NCBI GenBank assembly: GCA_937966555.1
Contig: CALCLY010000029.1
Coordinates: forward strand, 34,839 to 98,838
DNA from: CALCLY01 sp900552775
Lineage (GTDB): Bacteria > Bacillota > Clostridia > UMGS1883 > UMGS1540
Length of the DNA stretch: 64,000 nt
Direction of reading: 5' to 3'
Below the pieces are notes generated by a model that saw nothing but the letters and a program-made list of their open reading frames with translations, was not told where the DNA came from and did no database searches. Numbering within the stretch: the first letter of the stretch is position 1; every line of letters starts with the position of its first letter. Shown here piece by piece: positions 15,831 to 24,170 of this stretch. A program made the position numbers and the translations under genes.

Positions 15831-17964
15831 ATCAGTAAATCCGGACGCGAATACAGAGCTTGTTGAAAAAGCCTATGAATATGCCAAGGAGATGCACGGA
15901 GACCAGAAAAGGGAGTCGGGCGAGCCTTATATCAGCCATCCTCTGGAGGTGGCTTATATTCTTGCGGATATGCAGCTTGATTCCGAAGCTATTGCGGCAG
16001 GGCTTCTGCATGACGTTATAGAAGATACAAAAAGCGACTATTCGGAGGTTGCGGCGCGCTTCGGCGACAATGTTGCCATGCTTGTCGAAGGTGTAACAAA
16101 GCTTGACAAAATCCAGTTTACAAACAAGGAAGAGCAGCAGATAGAATCGCTGCGCAAAATGTTTCTTGCAATGGCAAAAGATATCCGCGTTATTCTGATA
16201 AAACTTGCCGACAGGCTGCACAATATGCGCACGCTTAAAAACGTGTCTCCCGAAAAACAGAGACTTAAAGCGCGAGAAACTCTTGAGGTTTATGCGCCTC
16301 TTGCGCACCGCTTAGGTATTTCTACAATTAAAAGCGAACTTGAAGATTTGGCGCTCCGCCACCTTGACAGCGTTGCGTATTATGAAATTGCGGAAAGCAT
16401 AAAGAAGAAAAAATCGGAACGCGAGCAGTACATTTCGGATATAATCAAAACAATTTCCGAAAAACTTCGCGAAATGAACATAGAATTTCAGATTTCGGGC
16501 AGGGCAAAAAGCATTTACAGCATATTCAGGAAAATGTACGCCCAGAACAAGTCTATAGACGAAATTTACGATTTGTTTGCCGTGCGCGTGATTGTAAATA
16601 CAATAAACGAGTGCTATGCCGTTTTGGGTATGGTGCATGAACTTTACATGCCTATGCCGGGCAGGTTTAAAGATTATATTGCGATGCCGAAGCCGAATAT
16701 GTATCAGTCGCTGCATACAACTGTTATAGGCCCCGAAGGTCAGCCGTGCGAAATTCAGATAAGAACGTTTGAAATGCATCAGACGGCGGAAAAAGGTATT
16801 GCGGCGCACTGGAAATACAAAGAGGGCATAACGGGCAACCGCGAAACGGCAACAGATTCAAAACTTGCGTGGATAAGACAGCTTCTCGAAATACAAAAGG
16901 ATCTGGACAATGCGGAAGAATTTATGCGTTCTCTGAAAATAGACCTTTTTGCGGACGAAGTGTTCGTTTTCACTCCGCGCGGAGATGTAATAAATCTTCC
17001 TGCCGGCGCAACGCCCATAGATTTTGCATTTGCAATACACAGTGCCGTCGGAAACAAAATGATGGGTGCAAAGGTAAATTCAAAGATTGTGCCGCTTGAC
17101 TATAAACTTCAGACAGGCGATATAGTTGAAGTTTTAACGTCCTCAAGTGTTCACGGCCCGAGCAGAGATTGGCTTAATATATGCAAAACATCTCAGGCGC
17201 GTTCAAAAATCAATCACTGGTTTAAAAAGGAACGCCGCACCGAAAATATTGAAGCGGGCAAGGAAATGATTGAGCATGAGGCAAAACGTCTCTCGCTTAA
17301 TATGACTTCGCTCTTCAAAAAAGAATACCTCGATCAGGCTTTAAAACGCTACGGCTTTGCAAGCGCCGATGATATGTATGCCGCGGTGGGTTACGGAACC
17401 ATGCCGGCACATAAGTTTATATCAAGACTGCGCGAATATAACAAAGAACTTCAGCCTGAAAAACCGGCGGCAACGGCAGAAATAACTCCGCCCAAGAAAC
17501 CGCAGCCAGGTTCAACGATTGAGGTTGAAGGAATAGATAACTGCCTTGTGCGTGTGTCGCGCTGCTGCACGCCGCTTCCGGGCGATGATATTATAGGTTT
17601 TATAACCAAGGGCAGAGGCGTCAGCGTTCACCGCAGAGACTGCATAAACGTGCGCGAAGATAAGCTTACGGACGATGAGAAGGCGCGCATCATAAATTGC
17701 CACTGGGTTGATGAGGCGGCAGGCAAATACATGTGCGATCTTCAGGTTATGTCCACAAACCGTCCGGGTATTATTGCGGATGTTTCCATGGCGCTGAATG
17801 ACTATAAGCTCTCGATAAGCGCACTTAACATGAGGATAACAAAGAAAAATCTCGCGGTTATAGATGTTACGATAGAAGTCGGAGACACGTCTCAGCTTTC
17901 AAATATCATAAAAAGGCTTTATACGATTCCCGGAGTTTATAATGTTTTGCGCTCGCATCAGTAA
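15796..17964 (+). CDS. relA: Bifunctional (p)ppGpp synthetase/hydrolase (Rel)
   Basis: Rel makes and destroys the alarmone (p)ppGpp in the stringent response. I choose ATG 15796 (722 residues) because GGAGA lies 5 bases upstream inside recJ; the TTG at 15784 adds four residues without a site. Domains in order: HD hydrolase (HPLEVAYILADM, GLLHDVIEDT, LADRLHNMRTL within 30-155), synthetase (YDLFAVRVIV and GRFKDYIAMPKPNMYQSLHT, about 240-320), TGS (FVFTPRGDVINLPAGATPID, about 387), a Cys-rich region (CCTPLPGDDIIGFITKGRGV, about 585) and a C-terminal ACT domain (about 645-722). The RFKD motif is that of the bifunctional class, and the HD residues are intact. Confidence 0.97.
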   Translation: MITIEKLIDKIKSVNPDANTELVEKAYEYAKEMHGDQKRESGEPYISHPLEVAYILADMQLDSEAIAAGLLHDVIEDTKSDYSEVAARFGDNVAMLVEGVTKLDKIQFTNKEEQQIESLRKMFLAMAKDIRVILIKLADRLHNMRTLKNVSPEKQRLKARETLEVYAPLAHRLGISTIKSELEDLALRHLDSVAYYEIAESIKKKKSEREQYISDIIKTISEKLREMNIEFQISGRAKSIYSIFRKMYAQNKSIDEIYDLFAVRVIVNTINECYAVLGMVHELYMPMPGRFKDYIAMPKPNMYQSLHTTVIGPEGQPCEIQIRTFEMHQTAEKGIAAHWKYKEGITGNRETATDSKLAWIRQLLEIQKDLDNAEEFMRSLKIDLFADEVFVFTPRGDVINLPAGATPIDFAFAIHSAVGNKMMGAKVNSKIVPLDYKLQTGDIVEVLTSSSVHGPSRDWLNICKTSQARSKINHWFKKERRTENIEAGKEMIEHEAKRLSLNMTSLFKKEYLDQALKRYGFASADDMYAAVGYGTMPAHKFISRLREYNKELQPEKPAATAEITPPKKPQPGSTIEVEGIDNCLVRVSRCCTPLPGDDIIGFITKGRGVSVHRRDCINVREDKLTDDEKARIINCHWVDEAAGKYMCDLQVMSTNRPGIIADVSMALNDYKLSISALNMRITKKNLAVIDVTIEVGDTSQLSNIIKRLYTIPGVYNVLRSHQ

Positions 17965-17996
17965 GTCCTTCGGAAAAATTGAAAAGCCCGTGCGAA

Positions 17997-18031
17997 ATCA
18001 CTTATCATTCCTTGCCTTGCTGATAAGAGAT
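17997..18031 (+). terminator. Weak hairpin after rel
   Basis: CTTATCA (18001-18007) pairs with TGATAAG (18021-18027), extended by ATC/GAT across an A-A mismatch, with a 13-base loop. Only a short T-run follows, so it may be a weak terminator or pause site. Confidence 0.35.
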
Positions 18032-18075
18032 TTTAATTACTGTTTGTGTCGGTGCAAGGCGGAATGGAGATTAAA

Positions 18076-18681
18076 TTGAAAGTTTTTAAAATTGAAACAA
18101 ATGAATTGGGAGAAAATTGCTATATAGTTTCGGACGGAAAAGATGCCGCCGTTATAGATCCGGGCGGATGTGCCGAAGAAATAATTAAAAAATGCGAAGG
18201 ACTTTCCGTGCGTGCCGTACTTTTAACGCACGGGCACTTTGACCATATAATTGCCGTAAATGATTTGACAAAAGCCTTTTCGGCTCCCGTATATATTCAT
18301 AAAAACGATGCGCCATGCCTCTCTGACACGAAAAAAAGCATGGCGGCGCTTTTTGGGTTTACGCACGAAAAGACAGAATATGACAAAACATACGGAGAGG
18401 GTGACATTGTGTCTGTAGGCAGCATGAATTTTCGCGTAATTGAAACGCCCGGTCATTCGCCGGGGAGCGTTTGTCTTTTATGCGGAAAAGCACTTTTTTC
18501 CGGAGACACGCTTTTTCATATGACCATAGGCAGATATGAGCCCGAAGACGAAAAAACCATATTTGATTCCGTAAAAAAGCTTATGAAATTGCCCGGAGAT
18601 ACGCGTGTTTTCCCGGGGCACGGAGAGACAACGGAAATAGGATTTGAAAAGGAGCATAACCCGTATGCAGCTCTTTCTTAA
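18076..18681 (+). CDS. MBL-fold metallo-hydrolase (glyoxalase II-like)
   Basis: The metallo-beta-lactamase motif LLTHGHFDHI (about residue 56) supplies the metal ligands, followed by TPGHSPGSVCLL (about 128), FSGDTLF (about 145) and VFPGHGETTEIG near the end. I choose TTG 18076, 201 residues, because GGAGA lies 5 bases upstream and the protein then begins MKVFKIETNELGENCYIV, the usual start of this family; the GTG at 18046 is possible. Hydrolysis of a thioester such as S-lactoylglutathione or another small substrate is typical, but the substrate here is unknown. Its end overlaps the hemZ start by 17 bases. Confidence 0.9.
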   Translation: MKVFKIETNELGENCYIVSDGKDAAVIDPGGCAEEIIKKCEGLSVRAVLLTHGHFDHIIAVNDLTKAFSAPVYIHKNDAPCLSDTKKSMAALFGFTHEKTEYDKTYGEGDIVSVGSMNFRVIETPGHSPGSVCLLCGKALFSGDTLFHMTIGRYEPEDEKTIFDSVKKLMKLPGDTRVFPGHGETTEIGFEKEHNPYAALS

Positions 18682-20074
18682 TCACACTTTTAAATATGAA
18701 GCCGAGCAGATAGGTCTCCTGTTTTTCCCAAAGCATGAAGAGCTTACTTTAAAAAGCGAAATTTTCGAGGAAAACGGAGAAACAAAGGCTCTCTGTATCA
18801 TGGAATACGAAGGGCACACTGCCGCGGCAGAGCGCCGCGCCGTTTGCCGCACCAAGAAAGATACGGGAGATCTTATAAAGCTTTCGGCATATGAAGCCGC
18901 AAAAAAAATTTCAAATCTTCCTGCACCGTGGGGTATTCTCACGGGAATAAGGCCTGCAAAACCGATTTTGGAAATGCTTGAAAACGGCGTGAGCGAAGAT
19001 GAAATACGCAGCATATTTAAAAACAGATACCTTGTAAGTGATGAAAAAATTGAGCTGGCGCTGCTTGTGGCAAAAGCCGAGCGCGGATTGGTTTCAAAAG
19101 ATGACAATAATATTTCGCTTTATATAGGAATTCCGTTCTGCCCGACAAGGTGCATATACTGCTCTTTTGTTTCGCATGATGCCGGCAGAATGATAAAATA
19201 TGCGGACCAATATACGGAAAAGCTGTGCACTGAAATTGCATGTACCGGGGAAATAATAAAAGATATCGGAATGAATGTGAGGAGTGTGTATTTCGGAGGC
19301 GGGACACCCACGGCGCTTTCGCCGGAAAATCTTACAAAGCTTTTTGATGCGGTGCAAAGCAGTATAGATTTGACGCGCTGCGAAGAATATACGGTTGAAG
19401 CGGGCAGACCCGATACCGTAACTTGCGAAAAGCTTTCAGCCATAAAAAAAGGCGGCATCGGCAGAATAAGCATAAATCCGCAGACGACGTCGGACGAAAC
19501 GCTTAAAATCATAGGAAGAAACCACACGTATAAAGACTTTCTCGATGCGTTTGACCTGGCGCGGAGCATGGGTTTTGACAATATAAACTGTGATGTTATA
19601 GCCGGGCTTCCGAATGAAAAACCTTCGGATTTTGAAGATACCATGAAAAAAATTTCCGCACTGTCACCGGAAAATATAACGGTACATACTCTGTATATAA
19701 AAAGAGCGAGCCGGCTGCGCTCCGTGTGGAAATACGACACATCGGCGGAGGAAATATCCCGTATGGTGGAGACGGCGCAGAAAATGTGCCGCAAAACCGG
19801 CTACAATCCGTATTATTTATATAAACAGAAATCAACTCTCGGAAATCTTGAAAATGTAGGATATGCAAAGCCGGGACGCGAATGTATTTACAATATAGAC
19901 ACCATGAGCGACGGCAGCCATGTCTTTGCGCTCGGCGCCGGAGCGGTTACAAAAATTGTTCTCGGAAAGCGGATAGAACGTATTTTCAACTTTAAAAATG
20001 CAGATGATTATATAAATAAGTTTGATGAAATAATAAAAAGAAAATCCGAAATTTCAAAATTAATCAGGGGGTGA
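18665..20074 (+). CDS. hemZ: Oxygen-independent coproporphyrinogen III dehydrogenase-like HemZ (radical SAM)
   Basis: The radical SAM cluster motif CPTRCIYCSF lies near residue 159, with the family phrase VYFGGGTPTALSPENL near 209 and a conserved INCDVIAGLPNEKPSDFEDT near 304. The N-terminal domain (1-150) is that of HemZ rather than HemN. ATG 18665 is chosen (469 residues) with AAGGAG upstream inside the previous gene. HemN-type enzymes oxidise coproporphyrinogen III to protoporphyrinogen in heme synthesis, but many relatives do other radical chemistry, and no other heme gene is in the window. It is followed by a kinase gene after 7 bases. Confidence 0.9.
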   Translation: MQLFLNHTFKYEAEQIGLLFFPKHEELTLKSEIFEENGETKALCIMEYEGHTAAAERRAVCRTKKDTGDLIKLSAYEAAKKISNLPAPWGILTGIRPAKPILEMLENGVSEDEIRSIFKNRYLVSDEKIELALLVAKAERGLVSKDDNNISLYIGIPFCPTRCIYCSFVSHDAGRMIKYADQYTEKLCTEIACTGEIIKDIGMNVRSVYFGGGTPTALSPENLTKLFDAVQSSIDLTRCEEYTVEAGRPDTVTCEKLSAIKKGGIGRISINPQTTSDETLKIIGRNHTYKDFLDAFDLARSMGFDNINCDVIAGLPNEKPSDFEDTMKKISALSPENITVHTLYIKRASRLRSVWKYDTSAEEISRMVETAQKMCRKTGYNPYYLYKQKSTLGNLENVGYAKPGRECIYNIDTMSDGSHVFALGAGAVTKIVLGKRIERIFNFKNADDYINKFDEIIKRKSEISKLIRG

Positions 20075-20081
20075 CGGCAAT

Positions 20082-21563
20082 ATGGGAAAAGCTCCTTATA
20101 TGACTGACGAAGGATACAGAAAATATCGGCAGAGTTTGCTGCTTGTGCTTATGGCTGCTCTTAACAGACTGTACAAGGATGCCGATATAGACGTTCATCA
20201 GTCTGTGAACCGCTCAACTTATGTTGAATTTAAAAATATGCGTATAACAAGACGCAGGACGGAAGAAATAAAATCAAAAATGCGCGAGCTTATAAAGGCA
20301 GACTTTAAGCTTAAATCGTTTGAAGTTACAAAGGAAGAAGCGTCGCGTCTGCTTTCGGAGACAAATCCGGAACTTGCGGAGAAAATAATTTATACGCCGC
20401 GTGAAAATGTGCGGCTTTTTGAGGATATGGGCAGATATTACAGCGTTTACGGAGAAACCGAGGAAAGTGCTTCCTGTCTTTCCGAATTTGACATTATGCC
20501 TTTTGAAACGGGCATTTTGCTGCGATATCCGCATCCGGGGTATGACGGTAAATTTCCTCCTTTTACATGGGGAAAAAAGATTATACAGACAATAAACGAT
20601 TATCGCGCATGGAACGAGATAACGGGGATTTCCGACGTATTTGAGCTTAACCGTGCAATTAAATGCGGAAATACTGCCGATATAATAAATATTGCCGAAA
20701 TAATTCACGAAAAAGCAATTTCCGAAATAGCCGATACGGTGAAAAGCGAAATTCTTCATAAAAAGATTATTCTTATAGCCGGTCCTTCGTCATCGGGAAA
20801 AACCACATTTGCAAACAGACTGTTGCTTCACTTGCGCGCCAACGGCATAACTCCTGAGGTTATTTCTCTTGATGATTATTTTATCGACGCGGACAAATCT
20901 CCTCTCGATGAAGACGGAAAACCCGATTTTGAAACGCTGGAATCACTTGATGTGGCGCTTTTTTCCGAGCATATGGAGGCTCTTACGGAGGGCAGAACAA
21001 TAAATGTGCCAAAATATGATTTTATGCGCGGAAAAAGAAGTGAAATTACACGGAAGATGTGCTTAAAGCCGTCAAGTGTTGTAATAATCGAAGGGCTTCA
21101 CGCACTTAATGAATGCCTTTTGCTCGGTGTGCGCTCGGATTATGTTTATAAAGTTTATTGCAGTGCTTTAACTTCACTGTGTTTTGATAACGTAAATCCG
21201 ATTTCTCCTACAGACACACGTTTGCTGCGCCGCATTATACGCGACAACAGTTTCAGAAATACAAGCGCGGAGAAAACAATAGATATGTGGAAAAGCGTTA
21301 CAAGAGGAGAAGTGAAATACATTTTCCCATATGAAAATCAGGCGGATGTTATTTTCAATTCATCAAATATTTACGAGTGGGCGCTGTACCGTCCTGTGGC
21401 GGAACCGCTTCTTTCCGAAGCGTTAAAAAAAGACGGCGATCACCGCGAAAAATGCAAAAGTCTCTTGGAACTCTTGTCTTATTTTGAACCGACGGATGCA
21501 CGATTTGTGCCGCCGATGTCGATCATGAGAGAGTTTATAGGAGGAAGCTCCATAAGCTATTAA
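20082..21563 (+). CDS. Nucleoside (uridine) kinase-like protein with ThrRS-type SAD domain
   Basis: The C-terminal half is a P-loop kinase of the uridine kinase/phosphoribulokinase group: IAGPSSSGKTTFANRLLLHL near residue 228, ISLDDYFIDADKSPLDEDGK near 262, then VVIIEGLHAL and RLLRRIIRDNSFRN. The N-terminal half (about 1-200) resembles the second additional domain of threonyl-tRNA synthetase (HQSVNRSTYVEFKNMRITRR), as seen in clostridial nucleoside kinases. The N-terminal TGS domain common to longer relatives appears absent, which explains the shorter length of 493. It probably phosphorylates uridine or cytidine in salvage; substrate is inferred. Confidence 0.85.
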   Translation: MGKAPYMTDEGYRKYRQSLLLVLMAALNRLYKDADIDVHQSVNRSTYVEFKNMRITRRRTEEIKSKMRELIKADFKLKSFEVTKEEASRLLSETNPELAEKIIYTPRENVRLFEDMGRYYSVYGETEESASCLSEFDIMPFETGILLRYPHPGYDGKFPPFTWGKKIIQTINDYRAWNEITGISDVFELNRAIKCGNTADIINIAEIIHEKAISEIADTVKSEILHKKIILIAGPSSSGKTTFANRLLLHLRANGITPEVISLDDYFIDADKSPLDEDGKPDFETLESLDVALFSEHMEALTEGRTINVPKYDFMRGKRSEITRKMCLKPSSVVIIEGLHALNECLLLGVRSDYVYKVYCSALTSLCFDNVNPISPTDTRLLRRIIRDNSFRNTSAEKTIDMWKSVTRGEVKYIFPYENQADVIFNSSNIYEWALYRPVAEPLLSEALKKDGDHREKCKSLLELLSYFEPTDARFVPPMSIMREFIGGSSISY

Positions 21564-21577
21564 AAAGGGTGAAAAAC

Positions 21578-22939
21578 ATGAAAACAAAAACTGTGTATGT
21601 TTGCAGCGAGTGCGGTTATGAAACAGGCAGATGGCTTGGTAAATGCCCCTCATGCAACAACTGGAATACGTTTGCGGAGGAGGCTGTTCAGCCGGCGGCG
21701 CCGCAGAAGAAAAGTGCCGCGGCGGTTCTCTCGGGCGGTGAGCCGTCGCTGCTTTCGGATATCTCAGTAACCGATGATATACGTATAAAAACCGGTGTGT
21801 CGGAACTTGACAACGTAATGGGTGGCGGAATTGTTCCCGCTTCGCTCACGCTTGTCGGGGGTGAACCCGGAATAGGCAAATCAACTTTGCTACTGCAAAT
21901 CTGCAATGCGCTTTGCAGCTACGGCAGCGTATTGTACATATCGGGTGAGGAATCGGCAAAGCAGCTTAAACTTCGCGCTGACAGACTAGGGGTAAAAAGC
22001 GACAATCTTTATATTTTAAGTGAAACAAATATTGACGCGGCTTTGCTGCATGCCGCAAAGCTGTCTCCGGCAGCCGTTATAACGGATTCGGTTCAGACGA
22101 TGTACACGGCAGATGTTGCAAGTGCGTCGGGCAGCGTTTCACAGGTGCGTGAAGTTACAATGCGCCTTATGCATTTTGCCAAAAGCGGAAGTACGGCTGT
22201 ATTCCTTGTCGGCCACGTTACAAAGGACGGGGCGATTGCAGGACCGCGTGTTCTTGAACATATGGTGGACTGTGTTTTGTATTTTGAGGGTGAGAGACGG
22301 CAGAGCTACAGAATTTTAAGAGCCGTTAAAAACAGATTCGGCTCAACAAATGAGATAGGTGTTTTTGAAATGTGCGACAAGGGACTTCGCGAGGTAAAAA
22401 ATCCTTCTGCAATGCTCCTGTCAGAAAGACCTGACGGAGCATCGGGATCCGCTGTTTTTTGCACAATGGAAGGAACAAGACCTATTCTGGCGGAAATTCA
22501 GGCGCTTGTTGCTCCTACAAGCTTTGGAATTCCGCGCCGAATGACCTCGGGATTTGACCTTGGAAGGCTTAATCTTCTTATTGCCGTGCTTGAAAAAAGA
22601 GTAGGACTGCATCTTTCCAATTCCGATGTATATGTAAACATTGTCGGCGGACTCAAAATAGATGAACCGGCTGCGGATATTGCCGTTATGGCTGCGATTG
22701 CTTCGAGTCTCAGAAATATGGTGATTCCCGATGAAACGGTGTTTATGGGTGAAGCGGGCCTTACGGGTGAGCTGCGTTCAATTTCAAATATCCCCAAGAG
22801 AATAGCCGAATGCCGCAAAATGGGCTTTACGGAAATTGTTCTTCCGAAAGAAAATGCGCGTGCCGCAAAAGAAGAACGCGATATTAAAGTGCATCCGGTC
22901 AGAACGGTGCGCGAGGCGCTTGCGTATCTTATAAAATGA
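21578..22939 (+). CDS. radA: DNA repair protein RadA
   Basis: RadA is a RecA-like ATPase with helicase activity on recombination branches. The N-terminal zinc finger is CSECGYETGRWLGKCPSC (residues 9-28). The Walker A motif GGEPGIGKSTLLLQI lies near 92, the RadA-specific motif KNRFGSTNEIGVFEM near 250, and the C-terminal Lon-like domain ends with IVLPKENARAAKEERDIKVH. I use ATG 21578 (453 residues) rather than the GTG at 21569, since AAAGGGTG lies before the former. The length is typical. It closes the rightward gene run before the tRNA gene. Confidence 0.96.
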   Translation: MKTKTVYVCSECGYETGRWLGKCPSCNNWNTFAEEAVQPAAPQKKSAAAVLSGGEPSLLSDISVTDDIRIKTGVSELDNVMGGGIVPASLTLVGGEPGIGKSTLLLQICNALCSYGSVLYISGEESAKQLKLRADRLGVKSDNLYILSETNIDAALLHAAKLSPAAVITDSVQTMYTADVASASGSVSQVREVTMRLMHFAKSGSTAVFLVGHVTKDGAIAGPRVLEHMVDCVLYFEGERRQSYRILRAVKNRFGSTNEIGVFEMCDKGLREVKNPSAMLLSERPDGASGSAVFCTMEGTRPILAEIQALVAPTSFGIPRRMTSGFDLGRLNLLIAVLEKRVGLHLSNSDVYVNIVGGLKIDEPAADIAVMAAIASSLRNMVIPDETVFMGEAGLTGELRSISNIPKRIAECRKMGFTEIVLPKENARAAKEERDIKVHPVRTVREALAYLIK

Positions 22940-22963
22940 TTTGAAAAAACATGAAAAAAATTC

Positions 22964-22992
22964 TTGCAAAAATAACTAAAACATGATATAAT
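22964..22992 (+). promoter_or_regulatory. Promoter of tRNA-Leu
   Basis: TTGCAA (22964-22969) and a perfect TATAAT (22987-22992) are 17 bases apart. The leader (23003-23038) can fold into a hairpin TTGTTTCA/TGAAACAA with inner ATCTTT/AAAGAT before the mature 5' end at 23042, a possible processing signal. Confidence 0.85.
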
Positions 22993-23041
22993 TAATTAAG
23001 TGTTGTTTCAATGATCTTTTTTATAAAGATTGAAACAATAT

Positions 23042-23125
23042 GCGGATGTGGCGGAATTGGCAGACGCGCTAGACTTAGGATCTAGTGATTTTATCGTGGG
23101 GGTTCAAGTCCCTTCATCCGCACCA
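23042..23125 (+). tRNA. tRNA-Leu (anticodon UAG), CCA encoded
   Basis: An 84-base type II tRNA folds with acceptor arms GCGGATG (23042-23048) and CATCCGC (23115-23121), D arm GGCGGAATTGGCAGACGC, anticodon stem CTAGA/TCTAG (23069-23073, 23081-23085), a long variable arm and T arm GGGGTTCAAGTCCC. The loop places TAG at 23076-23078, which reads CUA and other CUN leucine codons. A discriminator A and encoded CCA end the gene. Confidence 0.98.
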
Positions 23126-23127
23126 CC
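23112..23127 (+). repeat. tRNA-Leu 3' end, first copy of a 16-base direct repeat
   Basis: CTTCATCCGCACCACC here and CTTCAGCCGCACCACC at 23277-23292 match at 15 of 16 bases. The copies are 165 bases apart, as expected if an element inserted at the tRNA 3' end and left an attachment-site duplicate. Confidence 0.6.
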
Positions 23128-23134
23128 ACTTTAT

Positions 23135-23165
23135 AGCTTGTAGGATTTGTTCCTGCAAGCTTTTT
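23135..23165 (+). terminator. Intrinsic terminator of tRNA-Leu
   Basis: AGCTTGTAGGA (23135-23145) pairs with TCCTGCAAGCT (23151-23161), one G-T pair, 5-base loop, followed by a T-run. Confidence 0.88.
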
Positions 23166-23295
23166 ACATTGCCTTATAACTCAACTTTCAAATCATACTT
23201 CGCCTATGGCTCGTATTCTTTGGAAGGGACTCTCGGCTACAAAACAATTCACCGGATTGTTTTGCTTACGCCTCGTCTTCAGCCGCACCACCGAC
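23166..23295. other. Non-coding stretch with one perfect hairpin and the second tRNA 3'-end copy
   Basis: No gene is supported here. CAAAACAAT (23240-23248) and ATTGTTTTG (23256-23264) form a perfect 9-bp stem with a 7-base loop, TCACCGG. The stretch ends in the second copy of the tRNA 3'-end repeat (23277-23292). It may be leftover DNA of an integrated element or an intergenic repeat family. Confidence 0.5.
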
Positions 23296-23329
23296 AAAAA
23301 GCTTACAGGATTTGACTGTAAGCTTTTTT
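23296..23329. terminator. Second intrinsic terminator, near-copy of the tRNA terminator
   Basis: AAAAAGCTTACAG (23296-23308) pairs perfectly with CTGTAAGCTTTTT (23316-23328) over a 7-base loop. It follows the second tRNA 3'-end copy just as the first terminator follows the first copy, and it also faces the recombinase remnant on the minus strand. Confidence 0.85.
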
Positions 23330-23379
23330 CGTGCCTGTTATTTGTCAGGCAGACACTTCCTCGTAATCGTCCTCGCATA

Positions 23380-23676
23380 TCATACCAATTTCATCCGTAT
23401 AGCTCTTTTCAAGGAATGGTGCATTTCAAGGCGGAGTCCGTATTCATCTTCGTGAATGATAATTTTTTCTATCAGCAAACACAGATTTGTGTGACTCAGC
23501 TCCTTTTCACTTAGTATCTTGTCAAGCAGATTTGCGTTTTCAAGCATTGCCTTTTTTCTATCTTTGATAGTTTTATCGATATTCTCTATCTTTGCAATCT
23601 CGTTTTTAAAGTCTTCGATTAGTTTCAGAAATTTGGGGTAAATTTCGACTGCACTTTTATTGACATTTCCAAATAA
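23380..23676 (-). pseudogene. Remnant of a large serine recombinase, C-terminal part only
   Basis: On the minus strand 98 codons are open, from a stop at 23677-23679 down to TGA at 23380-23382, with no usable start. The translation begins LFGNVNKSAVEIYPKFLKLI, continues with a coiled-coil-like charged helix (KIENIDKTIKDRKKAMLENA) and ends with LLIEKIIIHEDEYGLRLEMH. That order, a charged coiled coil then a short beta region with an IHE phrase, is what I know from the C-terminal end of large serine recombinases of integrative elements. The catalytic domain is missing. Its position behind tRNA-Leu fits a decayed element. The assignment rests on a short segment. Confidence 0.6.
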
Positions 23677-23702
23677 TTAGAAGAAAGAAAAGAGGTATTA
23701 TA

Positions 23703-24017
23703 ATGATTCAAATTAACAAAAGAAGCATAGTCGTATGTATATTACTATCAATAATAACATTCGGAATATACGGGATATATTGGTTGTATTTACTTGTAAA
23801 AAATACTCGTTCAATACAAAAGAATACAACGAGCTGTACAGGAGAAATGTTATGTTTAATTTTTGTACCGTTTTATTCTCTGTATTGGTGGTATACAAGG
23901 GGAGAAAAAGTTAAACAGGAATTTAGTCAGCACAATTATGCTTCAGCAGGTAACGGAGTTGTATATTTGATTTTCGCAATTTTCGGATTTATTCATAACG
24001 GCAAACCTCCGATATAA
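23703..24017 (+). CDS. DUF4234-type small membrane protein
   Basis: This 104-residue protein has three hydrophobic parts: residues 8-33 (VVCILLSIITFGIYGIYWLY), 47-64 and 80-97. The phrase ITFGIYGIYWLYLLVKNTRS is typical of DUF4234 proteins, whose function is unknown. In the relatives I know the last helix is followed by a short conserved end (often ALMQNDLN-like), whereas here the protein ends GFIHNGKPPI, so the last residues may be altered by a frameshift. GAAAAGAGG precedes ATG 23703. It lies alone between the recombinase remnant and the BlaI gene, possibly cargo of the lost element. Confidence 0.75.
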   Translation: MIQINKRSIVVCILLSIITFGIYGIYWLYLLVKNTRSIQKNTTSCTGEMLCLIFVPFYSLYWWYTRGEKVKQEFSQHNYASAGNGVVYLIFAIFGFIHNGKPPI

Positions 24018-24051
24018 CAGTGTTACATTTCGGATATAGTATAACGCTGTT
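24016..24051 (+). terminator. Hairpin after the DUF4234 gene, no clear T-run
   Basis: AACAGTGTTA (24016-24025) pairs with TAACGCTGTT (24042-24051) over 10 bp with one wobble pair and a 16-base loop. The T-run is poor, so termination is uncertain. Confidence 0.4.
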
Positions 24052-24096
24052 ATATAAGTTTGTCAATAGATTTAAAAAAATTTTTTAAAAAATACG

Positions 24097-24126
24097 TTGA
24101 CAAATACGACACTTGTAGTGTATAAT
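24097..24126 (+). promoter_or_regulatory. Promoter of the blaI-blaR1-like operon
   Basis: TTGACA (24097-24102) and TATAAT (24121-24126) have an 18-base spacer. The spacer contains a BlaI-type operator, so the promoter should be repressed by the first gene product. Confidence 0.85.
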
Positions 24127-24152
24127 AAAATTATAATACGACATCAGTCGTA
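24105..24152. promoter_or_regulatory. Two BlaI/MecI-type operators
   Basis: TACGACATCAGTCGTA (24137-24152) is a palindrome with 6-base arms. TACGACACTTGTAGTGTA (24105-24122) is a less perfect dyad with the same TAC...GTA ends. They lie in the promoter spacer and just after the -10 box, where BlaI-family repressors bind as dimers. Confidence 0.78.
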
Positions 24153-24170
24153 GAAAGTGAGGTAATTATC

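Noticed and set aside
23085..23514. Short plus-strand frames after tRNA-Leu
   Set aside because: They run through the tRNA, terminators and recombinase remnant with no ribosome site.
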